64,000 bases of DNA from Tritrichomonas musculus (lineage: Eukaryota > Parabasalia > Tritrichomonadida > Tritrichomonadidae), in assembly GCA_039105265.1 (NCBI GenBank), contig JAPFFF010000006.1, forward strand, positions 2,666,001 through 2,730,000, read 5' to 3'. Below the pieces are notes generated by a model. It was not told the origin of the DNA, searched no databases, and saw nothing but the letters and a program-made list of their open reading frames with translations. Shown piece after piece: positions 10,966 to 20,409 of the stretch. The first letter of the stretch is position 1. The number at the start of each line of letters is the position of its first letter. Made by a program: the position numbers and the translations under genes.

Positions 10966-11020
10966 ATGATTAAAAATTTGCTCAATTTTAGGTCAAAAAA
11001 TACCATAATTCAATTAGACG

Positions 11021-11869
11021 GTGAATCTTATTCCATACGAAAATACAAATGCTGAGCAACATGGATTTTCAATAATATCGACTATAGGATTAATATTTAT
11101 AGCATTGCTATTTTCTAAACTCTTTCCTCGTATTATCGGAGAAATTATTATACCATTTTTTACAAATTCTGAATCAAAATCATTTAAAGAAATTGGTTAT
11201 CCGATTATTAGTGAACTATCTCTAATATTTATCCCCTATTTCGCGCTCAATTTTTATAATTCCTATGATGAAATATACGAAATTGCAAATGCTGTTCCTA
11301 TTAATTACAAAAAAGCTTTTTGTTTCATTTTATGTTTTACTATGATATCAATTTCCTTAATTACTGAGGATAAATGCTATAACACTCAAATTCAGAATTC
11401 TGATAATTTATTTTATTTTATTTTATACATGTTTATTGATTGTATTTTACCTTCGTTTTGCGAAGAATTTGTTTTTAGAGGCTGGGCATTTCATTTTTTA
11501 AATAAGAAAATGAATCACTTTCTTGCAATTATTATTACATCATTTCTCTTTACACTATGTCATCCATTCAAATCATGGTTCTCTTATTTGTTAATATTCT
11601 TACTTTCTTCCTGTTGGAATTACGCTAACATTTTAGTAGATTCAATATTTGTATCTATTTTTTCTCATTTTTTCCACAACTTTTCACAATCTCTTATGCT
11701 TGTAATAATACCATCTGCATGCAATATATCATCAGCCTTCTCATTTGCTTTATGGTTAATTTCAAGTTTAATTTTGTTCTTATTATTTAATAACATCGGA
11801 ATATCAGATCAAGCTGAAAACAACAACAGCTCTGAAGCCTATCTAGAAGAAACTGCTTTTTTGCAATGA
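11021..11869 (+). CDS. CPBP/CAAX-type intramembrane metalloprotease, start unclear
   Basis: A multi-pass hydrophobic protein of about 282 residues with the signatures of the CPBP (Rce1/abortive-infection) family: the EE-x3-R motif in CEEFVFRGW (Glu148, Glu149, Arg153), a second motif FTLCHP with a His near 181, and HFFHN near 216-220. In this family these residues hold the catalytic glutamate and metal or water. The substrate may be prenylated proteins, but this is not provable here. The frame opens with GTG at 11021, with a TAG 9 nt upstream and no ATG before the motifs. A different frame from ATG 10966 reads MIKNLLNFRSKNTIIQLDG and overlaps it, so a one-base frameshift (real or an assembly error) or an unseen 5' exon would explain the missing start. 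Confidence 0.7.
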   Translation: MNLIPYENTNAEQHGFSIISTIGLIFIALLFSKLFPRIIGEIIIPFFTNSESKSFKEIGYPIISELSLIFIPYFALNFYNSYDEIYEIANAVPINYKKAFCFILCFTMISISLITEDKCYNTQIQNSDNLFYFILYMFIDCILPSFCEEFVFRGWAFHFLNKKMNHFLAIIITSFLFTLCHPFKSWFSYLLIFLLSSCWNYANILVDSIFVSIFSHFFHNFSQSLMLVIIPSACNISSAFSFALWLISSLILFLLFNNIGISDQAENNNSSEAYLEETAFLQ

Positions 11870-12002
11870 CGTCTGTTTGTATATATAAAAAAAAATAATC
11901 TACTCATAAATTTTGATTTTTTTGAATAAAAAAAATAAATTTGATGTTTAAAATCTATTTTTTTATCATGATGAAATTAAAAACAATAGAATAACTAAGA
12001 GC

Positions 12003-13064
12003 TTAAGAAAATGTTTTTGGGGAGCCTTGTAGGAATGTTTTTAGGGATTGGCTTTTGCACACGCATAATGTGCAGGCCATTTTAGCAGGAATGATTATTC
12101 TTGGTTCAAGTAAAGATTTGTTGGCGAGTTTGCATATGATCTTTTTATCCTTTGGCTTTTTTGATTCGTTGGGAGCAGCAGATAGAGTAGTTTTAATATT
12201 AGGGTAAATAAAAGAAGATGTATCCTTAGTGAAAATAGGAAGATCGAGAAGACTTTCGGCAGAAGCTCTTTGATCTGGATCAACAACAAGCATTTTTCGA
12301 ATAACATCAGCGATCTGTCTTGGAACTCTTTCAGGAATTTTATATTTTCCAGAGAGTATTGTTTTTTGTAATGACTCTGGCTGATTAATTGGCCAAGGAC
12401 TTGTTCCAGAAGCCATTTCGAAAAATGAAACTCCAAGGGCCCAAATATCAGCTTTAAATGGATAATGTGGTTGTTGTTGAAAAATTTCTGGTGATCGATA
12501 ACGAAGAGAACCGCAAAACTTACGAATTTTTTGATCGGAAAATAATACTGCAAACCCAAAATCAGCCAAAAGTGGACGAAAATATGAATCTAAGAAAACA
12601 TTTTCTGGTTTGATATCTCTGTGAGCTATTTTAATTTGATGACAAAATGCAAGTGCACTTAAAAGTTGCTTCATATATGGGATTAATAGAGAAGGCTCAA
12701 TACCATGTGAAGGTTTGATTAAATTATTAAGTGTTCCTCGTTCACAATACTGAAGGATGATGAATAAATGATTTTTATCGTTAAATGAGTCATATAATTT
12801 TATTATATTTTGATGGTCAAGCCTTTTCAAAGCAAAAAGTTCAGATTGGCTGACATCAATTGAGTCGTCATCTTCGTTATGTAATTCAACAACTTTTGCA
12901 GCAAAACATTTTTCAAATTTTACATGGAAACATTTGAAAACTGCAGCATATGAACCTGCACCAATTAATTCAATAAATTTGTATGAATGTGTTTCAAATG
13001 GGAGAGAATTAATAAGATTGACAGTAGCTGGTGGTAACTTTGTCCATTTAGTATTATCTTTCAT
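12003..13064 (-). CDS. Ser/Thr protein kinase, CAMK-like
   Basis: A single-domain kinase of 353 aa, starting at the ATG at 13064 (the frame extends to 13100 only through a TTG). The glycine loop is GAGSYAAV (35-42), the ATP lysine is in AAKVVEL (Lys57), the catalytic loop is HRDIKPEN (148-155), the metal-binding motif is DFG (168-170), and the APE position reads SPE (191-193). The GSLRYRSPE and DIWALGVSFFEMASG features fit CAMK/SNF1-type kinases, common in trichomonads. All key residues are present, so it should be active. The C-terminal 80 residues are not a known domain. No substrate can be assigned. Confidence 0.9.
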   Translation of the reverse strand: MKDNTKWTKLPPATVNLINSLPFETHSYKFIELIGAGSYAAVFKCFHVKFEKCFAAKVVELHNEDDDSIDVSQSELFALKRLDHQNIIKLYDSFNDKNHLFIILQYCERGTLNNLIKPSHGIEPSLLIPYMKQLLSALAFCHQIKIAHRDIKPENVFLDSYFRPLLADFGFAVLFSDQKIRKFCGSLRYRSPEIFQQQPHYPFKADIWALGVSFFEMASGTSPWPINQPESLQKTILSGKYKIPERVPRQIADVIRKMLVVDPDQRASAESLLDLPIFTKDTSSFIYPNIKTTLSAAPNESKKPKDKKIICKLANKSLLEPRIIIPAKMACTLCVCKSQSLKTFLQGSPKTFS

Positions 13065-13676
13065 TTCTTCCCATAAATTACTAAAAATTGAAACAAACAA
13101 AATTGAGATAATTATTGATAAAAATTGAAATAATTATCAGCATAAATTTTACGATATCTAAAAAGGTTATTTTTTTAATCATGAAAACTTGAAATTAATA
13201 TTTCATAAGCAAAAAAAAGAATGAATCCAAAAAAAAGTTGAAAGGTTTTTTTTCAGTTTTTCTGGGACGAACATATAGAGTTTTTCAAACAGTTTACATC
13301 AATCTATTAAATAAATTAAAGATATTTTCCAAATTTATGAAATATCATTTATTTTATAATTCTGCTTTTGATTTACTTATGTATCTTTTAAATTATTATT
13401 AAGATATTGATGACAATTTAGAGGATTTTTCTCAAAAGAATAATTTGTTTTTCAATTCATTGTATCTTAGAAAATATTGTTGATATAACTTATGTTTTAT
13501 ATGTATTTGAATTATTTAAGAATATTTTATATAATTTTATAGAAAAAAATTAATCATTTTATTAATATTTCGATAATTCTATTATTTATCAGGTAAATAG
13601 ATTTAGTGACGTTATATTATATGCTAAACATATTAAATAAGAATTTTTTCTATTAACAAAAAAAAAAAAAAAAATA
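13065..13676. other. AT-rich intergenic spacer
   Basis: Upstream region of the kinase gene; no gene seen. It ends in a run of about 17 A's just before the TA flank of the transposon at 13677. Confidence 0.5.
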
Positions 13677-14510
13677 GAGGAGGGTCAACTAATTGAATGG
13701 CCTTTTTTTTCTCATTGTTTTCATTTTTTTGCGTTATGTAATTAATAAATTCAAAATTTTATTTTATTTATAAATAATATAATAATAATTATATATAAAT
13801 ATTACTTTTATGATTTGATTAAGGACAATCGATGAAAAATGGAGATTCTCAATTTCAAATAATTCAAGATAGATCAAATGATGATTTAAAAGTATCTGCT
13901 AATATAACTAGAATAAATCAGTCGAGATTCGATATTTTTACAAACTGGCTGAGATATAATCAGTTTTTTGAAATAATTACTGATGCTATTAAATCAAATA
14001 TTGTCCCAAATTCAACACACCAAATCATTCGAAAACAATATATTAGATATATATGCGTATAATAAATCTATTTATTCGACTAAATTTCAAATCCCAACTA
14101 CCAATTTTATATTAGAGTCATGATGAGTTACACTCGATCATTAGTTTTATACACTCTCTCAAGCAAATATATGAATTGATTTAAACTGTCGTATGAGTAT
14201 TTATTTTTAAAATCTATATCAATGATTAAATGTGCAAGAATATTTAAAAAATATTAATATCCCATCAAGAAAAGTTTGTAAAATTATAAAACTCAAATTT
14301 GAAAAAATTGAGAGGAAAAAATATTTGAATATGCATTCAAATAAGATTAATTTTGAATAAATCATTTTTATCTCAATAATATAAATAAATTATATAGATA
14401 TTTTAGATAGAAAAACTATTATATATTATATTAAATATTATATGTACTTGTGAAAAATCCAAACCAATTATACTATGAGTTTTTGTGTTTAAAATAAGTT
14501 GACCTTCCTC
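13677..14510. mobile_element. Tc1/mariner-like short element with TA flanks (834 bp)
   Basis: The ends are inverted repeats: GAGGAGGGTCAACTAATT at the left (13677-13694) and its complement with two mismatches at the right (14493-14510). Both ends are flanked by TA (13675-13676 and 14511-14512), the target duplication of Tc1/mariner elements. The GGTCAA core also occurs in the ends of the element at 62578. The interior holds only a 76-codon frame with no recognised transposase motif, so this is non-autonomous or decayed. Confidence 0.65.
13832..14062 (+). CDS. Small ORF inside the TA-flanked element
   Basis: A 76-codon frame starting MKNGDSQFQIIQDRSNDD lies inside the putative transposon. It is less AT-skewed and less repetitive than the flanks, so it may be a remnant of a DNA-binding or transposase protein, but no helix-turn-helix or DDE motif can be pointed to. 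It may also be chance. Confidence 0.25.
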   Translation: MKNGDSQFQIIQDRSNDDLKVSANITRINQSRFDIFTNWLRYNQFFEIITDAIKSNIVPNSTHQIIRKQYIRYICV

Positions 14511-15270
14511 TAAAAAAATTTAAAATGGTCTTGGTTCATAATACATAATCATTTATTTTTTAATAATTATAATTATATTTAACGAATATCATTAAAAAAA
14601 AATAGTTAAAAAAGATCAAGCAAAGTAAAGTAAAAAAAATGAAATCTGGGTTGCACTTCGGATTTTTTAAAAATAACGTTCTATTCAAACTTTTTCAATA
14701 AAATAGACCAAGAAAAAAAATCAATCACGTTTTCCGATTACGTCTACGTGAAAATAATTGGAATACGACTTTTTTAGAAAACTTTTTTTATCTTTAAATA
14801 TAAATATTTTATCCTTTCAAATTTGAGAGCTCTAGCTTAGAGGTTAAATTAATTTGAGGCCAAAGTATTGAGTTCGAAACTAAACCTCGTTGCCTTTTTT
14901 TTTTTTATAAATTATGTAATTACGTTTCATTTCGGCAATTTTTACATTTTAATACGTCTTTTCATTGAATTTTATAAAATTCCAATTATGTTCGAAGGGT
15001 AAAATCTGGGTAATAAATATTTATTGAATTTTTTGGTCTTTTATGGTCAATTATAATAAAAATTTCTGAGGTAATAATTAGAATAAAGAATAAATTGAAA
15101 GAAAAATAGGAGAAAAATGGTGAATAATTATATTCTAATTAGAATATAGAATTAAAGTTTGAAATGATTTTTTTTGTGTTGTTTTTAAACCGTTTAAACA
15201 AATATTGAATTATTTCAAAAAATAGTTATTCTGGCGTGGGATTAAAACAAAGAACTAAAAGAAATTAAAA
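14511..15270. other. Intergenic spacer with a tRNA-like A/B-box stretch
   Basis: No protein gene. The only notable content is a degenerate tRNA-like stretch at 14826-14905 (separate entry). Confidence 0.4.
14826..14905 (+). ncRNA. Degenerate tRNA-like Pol III element (doubtful)
   Basis: An A-box-like TAGCTTAGAGG (14833-14843) and a B-box-like AGTTCGAAACT (14871-14881) are followed by a T run from about 14897. The A-to-B distance is about 6 nt shorter than in a normal tRNA, the acceptor arms do not pair, and the T stem has a mismatch. It is therefore not a working tRNA. It could be a tRNA pseudogene or a SINE-type head. Confidence 0.25.
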
Positions 15271-16470
15271 ATGTCATCAGAATTTCTAAAAGAAATGCAA
15301 GATGTTAAATCTCAAATGGACCAGTTTCGCCTATTCCTGCAAATTCAACAAGAAAGAAGCGAAGAGAGTCAAAGTGGGAATACATCAAAAAACCAAAGTC
15401 AAATTGGAAAATTTGCAACCCCTCTTCAAAAGTCGCAAGGCGTTGGCAGATCGCGCACCACTCCACGAAAGCCTTTTCAAACGAAAAATCTATATTCTCC
15501 AATAGACATGCCAACAACATCCAATACTCCTGTCGCAAAGAAAAAGCTTGATTCATCAATACTTTTATCTGTGAGCGAATCTTCCTCAGATGATGAAATC
15601 GATTTTTTATTAAAAGGACATAGAGAAGCTTCAGGCACGCCTTCTCCGTTCAAAAAATATCATTTTTCTTCTGATTCCAAATCTGGTTTATCAAAGTATT
15701 CAACTCCATCTGAAAAATCCGAAAAAAGTATCGAAAAAGGAACTGGCGTAACAAGCAGCGATTCAACGGAAATATCAAAAGATGATATATCATTTTCTGA
15801 TTCGAAATCTGCATCTGACTCTGACTCTGAAATGCAATCATATCGAGTTGGTTCATCACGCTCAGATGCTAGCCAAAAGAATGAAAGTTCTGCAGATAGA
15901 TATTTGCATAAATTAAAAATACTTCGTTCAATGAAGCTCGTTGATGAAGTTATGAGTGAGTCTGACAATAAAAAGAAAAAGAAGCCAAAGATCAAACTCA
16001 GAATCAGTAAATCATTTGTTGTTCCATATTCTGGATCTTATGAAGAAGGTGAAGTTTTTAAAATTGATAATGATGATCCAAGTAAAGATGATGTTTTTTC
16101 TCATTCTTCAGATTCAGATGTAGCAGAATTTAACAATTTTGTTCCTCCTGTCGCGGATGATTTTGATGTAATCCAAAATTCCCAAAAAGACTCCAATGAA
16201 AAAAATAATACAGTTGAAAATCCTTCAAATTCTGAAAATGCAAAACAAGATAAATTAAGTCCTATTGAAGAAGAGGTTGTAATTAGGATTAAAGATATTC
16301 CTGACGTTGACGTTCCAAAAGTTGACCTGAACTTTTTAAATGACGATGAAAACGAAGAAAAAAGCGGCTCAAATGGATCAGACGATGAATCTCTTAAAGA
16401 TCTCTTTTCTGAAGTTAAGACCATATGTACAATCCTTGATAAGGAAGAAGAAGAAGAAAGTAATAGCTAA
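15271..16470 (+). CDS. Acidic Ser/Asp-rich protein of unknown function
   Basis: A 399-aa protein from the ATG at 15271. The first 30 residues can form a short coiled coil. Then comes a basic, Thr/Pro-containing stretch (about 55-85), then long Ser/Asp/Glu-rich disordered segments, with a Lys cluster KKKKKPKIKLRIS near 240 that could be a nuclear localisation signal. No enzyme domain is visible. Many SD/SE pairs are potential casein kinase 2 sites. A nuclear or chromatin-linked role is possible but only inferred from composition. Confidence 0.75.
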   Translation: MSSEFLKEMQDVKSQMDQFRLFLQIQQERSEESQSGNTSKNQSQIGKFATPLQKSQGVGRSRTTPRKPFQTKNLYSPIDMPTTSNTPVAKKKLDSSILLSVSESSSDDEIDFLLKGHREASGTPSPFKKYHFSSDSKSGLSKYSTPSEKSEKSIEKGTGVTSSDSTEISKDDISFSDSKSASDSDSEMQSYRVGSSRSDASQKNESSADRYLHKLKILRSMKLVDEVMSESDNKKKKKPKIKLRISKSFVVPYSGSYEEGEVFKIDNDDPSKDDVFSHSSDSDVAEFNNFVPPVADDFDVIQNSQKDSNEKNNTVENPSNSENAKQDKLSPIEEEVVIRIKDIPDVDVPKVDLNFLNDDENEEKSGSNGSDDESLKDLFSEVKTICTILDKEEEEESNS

Positions 16471-16710
16471 TAATAGCTAGTATTCATCTACCTTTTATTA
16501 TTTTTTAATTTTGTTTGTTATTTTGGTTTAATTGATCCAATAAATAATTATTTGTAATACATATATTTAATTTTGATTTTTTCATATAAAAAAAAATTTT
16601 CATTAATTCACAGTCTTTGAATTATAGTAACATATACTATTGATTGTCAAAAGATAATAAATAAATAAAGGGAAATCTAATCGATAATATTTAAATTTAT
16701 ACTATAATAA

Positions 16711-18171
16711 CTAAAATGATTCATATCCGTCAACTGCTTGTTCATTTCCTGTTTCAATTTCAGGAACAACTGTATTTTGGGTATGATGAACAATTTTTTT
16801 CTTTCTTCTAACAACAGTGCTTGGTTTCTGCTGTTGTGGCTGCTGTTGCTGAGTTTGCTGTTGTACAATTCCGCTTTGTGATTTTCTTTTAATAATTCTT
16901 CTTCTCTTTGTAGTATCATTTTCTTGGGGAGTAGATGCTTGAGTTACTTCTGTTGTAGGTTCAGTAGAACTGTTTTGTTGTTGTATTTTATTTGTAGAGC
17001 TTTTGAGAGGTTTAACTAGTGGATTGGGTCGAATAATTTCATCATTATCGTTATCTTCGTTGATATTATTACTTGAGCTAGAATTTGAATTTTTCTTAAC
17101 CACCCTTCTCCTTATAACTTTGGAATTAGTCTTGTTTATACTGTTTGTACTCGTGTTGTTTTTATCAGTATCATCATCATCATCCCAAAAAGAATCTTCT
17201 GTTGATTTTGAATTTTGAGATTTGACTGTTGCATTTTGAGCTTGTGTGTTATTTTGAGAATTGTTATCTTTTATTGAACTACTACTTTGTTGAGCACGCT
17301 TTAGAGGCCTACGCTGGTAAGCTTTTTTATATATATGACCATGCTCGCTTTGAGTTTGATTTGATGAACTATCTGTCGATTTTTTTTCACTTTTAATGTG
17401 AGTTAAAGCAGTTGATAAATTTAGAAAATCTGCTGTATATTTACTAAAGCTAGCTTCAAGATCTTTGCATTCTTGTTGCGAAGATAAATATGATGAATAA
17501 GCAACTTTTGCTTTGGCATTAAGTAGAGGAAGAGTCAGCCATTTAGATAATTCAATTAAACCTTGATTTGTCTTGAGGCTTCCAGGTATGAAAAAGAATC
17601 TTCCCATATATTGCATTAACTTTGTAGGTATTAAAGGAGAAGAATTTTCAAGGTCCATATAGTTCGAAAAAACAGCAAGTGGAAGATTATCAGGGGCCTC
17701 AATAATCAGTTTTTCTGCTAAGTCAATAGACTCTTCAAAACGATTATCAATCATTATAACAACAGCGTCTGCTTTTTCTAGAGTGTTAACTGTTGTTGCA
17801 TCTTGTTGCGAAGTTGCATCGTTTGAATTTATTTGAGTATTGCAATGTTCAACTGTATCCCATGCAGAAACAAGAATATTCTCTTGTGCTGGTGATCGCC
17901 ATGGAATGTCTGTAACTTCATTTGAAGGAGTGGTTTGATATTCATTATCAAATGGAAAGCCACGAATTCGAGTAATAAGAGTAGTTTTGCCAGTTTTTCT
18001 TGTACCACGAACAACGATAACGATTTTATAATCTGGTAAAAATGAATTGCTACTGAATGATCCCGAAATATTATAACTTGAATTAGAAGAAATGGCAGCT
18101 CTTTCTGAAGCACCTTGAAAACCAGTTTGATTTCCTTGATTTTGTTGGGGAATTGCTTGCTCGTTCCCCAT
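16711..18171 (-). CDS. RABL6/RBEL1-like Ras-superfamily GTPase with long disordered tail
   Basis: A 486-aa protein from the ATG at 18171. An N-terminal Gln/Asn/Ser-rich leader is followed by a GTPase-like domain. The P-loop is GTRKTGKT (56-63), the switch II region reads SAWDTVEH where Rab proteins have WDTAGQE, and then come VVIMID and a NYMD motif in place of NKxD. These deviations match the Rab-like protein 6 (Parf/RBEL1) group, whose members also carry a large charged C-terminal tail. Here residues 265-486 are rich in Ser, Asn, Gln, Lys and basic RRR(I/V)(I/V)K motifs, with a DSFWDDDDD acidic patch. GTP binding is likely; hydrolysis is uncertain because the DxxGQ glutamine is missing. It is convergent with the acidic Ser-rich gene. 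Confidence 0.8.
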   Translation of the reverse strand: MGNEQAIPQQNQGNQTGFQGASERAAISSNSSYNISGSFSSNSFLPDYKIVIVVRGTRKTGKTTLITRIRGFPFDNEYQTTPSNEVTDIPWRSPAQENILVSAWDTVEHCNTQINSNDATSQQDATTVNTLEKADAVVIMIDNRFEESIDLAEKLIIEAPDNLPLAVFSNYMDLENSSPLIPTKLMQYMGRFFFIPGSLKTNQGLIELSKWLTLPLLNAKAKVAYSSYLSSQQECKDLEASFSKYTADFLNLSTALTHIKSEKKSTDSSSNQTQSEHGHIYKKAYQRRPLKRAQQSSSSIKDNNSQNNTQAQNATVKSQNSKSTEDSFWDDDDDTDKNNTSTNSINKTNSKVIRRRVVKKNSNSSSSNNINEDNDNDEIIRPNPLVKPLKSSTNKIQQQNSSTEPTTEVTQASTPQENDTTKRRRIIKRKSQSGIVQQQTQQQQPQQQKPSTVVRRKKKIVHHTQNTVVPEIETGNEQAVDGYESF

Positions 18172-18557
18172 TGAAATTTTTTTTTCATATACTGAAAAAG
18201 TTTAATCATTAATAGAATATATTGATATAAAATTTATACGTTATTCTTTCCTTTAGGTTAACAACTATTGCCGAAATTAAATATAAGTAATGATTTTTTG
18301 CAAAAACAAAAGAAATAAAGGTTATTATCTAATTAATATTAAATATTCAAACACTAGTTAATATAAAATCCTTCAAATTTGGGAGAAGCTTACTAAAATT
18401 TTACATTGATAATTGAGTTTCCATAAATATATTTCTAAAAACGATTTCATGATTTAAAATGAAAAGATAAAAGTAATATAATTAATTACTACTAAACTTT
18501 AATCATATATCTTAGTATAGAGATAGATAAGAACAATCATTTTATCTGTAAATAGAT
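18172..18557. other. Intergenic, nothing recognised
   Basis: About 390 bp of AT-rich spacer between the GTPase and sugar-transporter genes, both on the minus strand. It holds the 3' end of the transporter transcript and the upstream region of the GTPase. Confidence 0.5.
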
Positions 18558-19994
18558 TTATAATTTTGAATTTTCAGATACAAGAGGAATTACTTCGGAT
18601 TGTGAATTAGTTACAGATTGATATTCTTCTTTTTCGACCTTAGGCTCAATTGTCCAAAAAGACAATATTGAAGCCAGATAGCCGATAGTGGATGATATTG
18701 CAATCATTTTCCGTGGATTATTAGGCCAAATTAAGCCAAATAGACGACCTACTCCAAAGTTTGATAAAATTTCACCAATAACAGTGCACATCATTAAAAG
18801 TCCTAAGTATGCACCTTTTTCTTCGTTTGGTGCAACAATAGAAACAATTGCATATGGAACAGACATAGCAACTGCATAGCCAGATCCAACTAAAATGACT
18901 ATGGCAATATATGCGTATTTATTTTTGACCCAAAAGAAAGTGATAAATCCTGTAGCTAAAACGAAATAAGCTATAACTGATGTTGCCCTCATTCCAATGA
19001 GCTCGCAAATTTTTGTATTCAAGAAGCCGTAAAGAAATTGAGTGCCAAATCTAACAATGTTACACATCATTGCCCATGATAAACCATCTTGATATTTTTG
19101 TTTTTCTTCACTTGGTGCATTATTACCATTATCACCTCCAAATATATCCTGTCCCATGAAATGGCTAAAATAAAAATTAAATTGGAAAAGGGACATTTGT
19201 GCTAATAAGTAAGGAATTGCTGTTCTCCAAAAAGGTGTGGGTGCTGTTTTAATTGCATTGAAAATTCGTTTAAATGGTCTCACTTTTGGAACTTTGTCTT
19301 TTAATGGTTCTTCATGAGCAGCAAAAACTGTAATAGTAATAGAAATCACAATTAAAGTAATTGAAACGATTAGTTCAAATTGTTCTTGTCCAAGCGATCC
19401 AACATATTTATATATCTTTAGGCCACCAATTAAATTAACTAAAATTCCTCCAAGTGCAGAAAAAACAGAGCAAAGATTAGCCATTAAACTTTGTTGTGAT
19501 GGAGGGCATACATCGGAGCATATTGTCCTTGTTGGAGCATTAGCGATATTACCTGCAGTAACGGTCAGCATATAAGAAATAACGAAAAGTGCTTGCTGAG
19601 CTTTGAGAGGATTTTTGTTACCGCTAAACCACTCTCCTACTGATTCGGTATATGTTAATAGTAAGAGACCAAGAGACATAAAAATAGAGCCAGTAACTAT
19701 AAAGAGTCTTCTTCTTCCCCATTTGAACATGCATGAATCAGAATAAACTCCAACTAATGGAGCGCATGCAAAACCAGCAAAACTTCCATAAAGCAAAATA
19801 AACGTCTGTGCAAGAGAACTAATATAAAACGATTGGGCAAGTGGTGTAAAAAGAACTGGAATAATAACAAAAAGAAGATGTGGAGCAAGGTTACCAATTG
19901 AAATAGCAACTACATGAATATATGAAAGATGTTCGCGCTTGTTTAATGGAACCCAGTCTTTCTTTATCAGTTGTTCTTGATTAAATTCATCCAT
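18558..19994 (-). CDS. Sugar transporter, SLC45/sucrose-transporter-like (MFS, GPH type)
   Basis: A 478-aa, 12-helix major-facilitator protein from the ATG at 19994. The cytosolic loop between helices 2 and 3 reads GVYSDSCMFKWGRRR (82-96), the signature of SLC45 proteins and plant sucrose:H+ symporters (G-x2-SD...GRRRP). The second half repeats the fold after a cytosolic linker rich in Lys and Pro (about 230-250). N- and C-termini are predicted cytosolic. It probably imports di- or monosaccharide with protons across the plasma membrane or an internal membrane. The substrate cannot be fixed from sequence. The stop overlaps a TAAA motif. The gene lies just downstream of a transketolase on the same strand. 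Confidence 0.85.
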   Translation of the reverse strand: MDEFNQEQLIKKDWVPLNKREHLSYIHVVAISIGNLAPHLLFVIIPVLFTPLAQSFYISSLAQTFILLYGSFAGFACAPLVGVYSDSCMFKWGRRRLFIVTGSIFMSLGLLLLTYTESVGEWFSGNKNPLKAQQALFVISYMLTVTAGNIANAPTRTICSDVCPPSQQSLMANLCSVFSALGGILVNLIGGLKIYKYVGSLGQEQFELIVSITLIVISITITVFAAHEEPLKDKVPKVRPFKRIFNAIKTAPTPFWRTAIPYLLAQMSLFQFNFYFSHFMGQDIFGGDNGNNAPSEEKQKYQDGLSWAMMCNIVRFGTQFLYGFLNTKICELIGMRATSVIAYFVLATGFITFFWVKNKYAYIAIVILVGSGYAVAMSVPYAIVSIVAPNEEKGAYLGLLMMCTVIGEILSNFGVGRLFGLIWPNNPRKMIAISSTIGYLASILSFWTIEPKVEKEEYQSVTNSQSEVIPLVSENSKL

Positions 19995-20409
19995 TTTGAT
20001 TTTCAGTTGAAAGCTAATTCAAATACATTTCATTTCTCAAAAAGTTGATTTGAATCAACTGAATAAAATTTTGATTTTTCACTAAATATAGAGAAAATAT
20101 ATACCATTTTTATAAAAATTATAATTAATTTAAATATTTAATTATAATAAAAAAATAAAAAAGTATAAAGTAGAGTATATTATTTGATAATGATAAAGAA
20201 AAAAAAAATATTTATTCTATCGATATTTCAAAATTCTAATGTTTTTTTTCTATTGTAAATTAATAAGCATTCAATCTTTTACTGAATTAAATCAAGCAAC
20301 ACCTCAATTGCAGAAAGGCATTAATAAGTAAAAAGCAATAAAAGTTATTAAATGAAAAATAATAAATAAAGAAAAAAGAAAAGAAATTGTGAATAAACAA
20401 ATTCAAATT
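19995..20409. other. Intergenic, nothing recognised
   Basis: About 415 bp of AT-rich spacer between transporter and transketolase 1, both on the minus strand. No open frame or RNA gene was seen. Confidence 0.5.
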
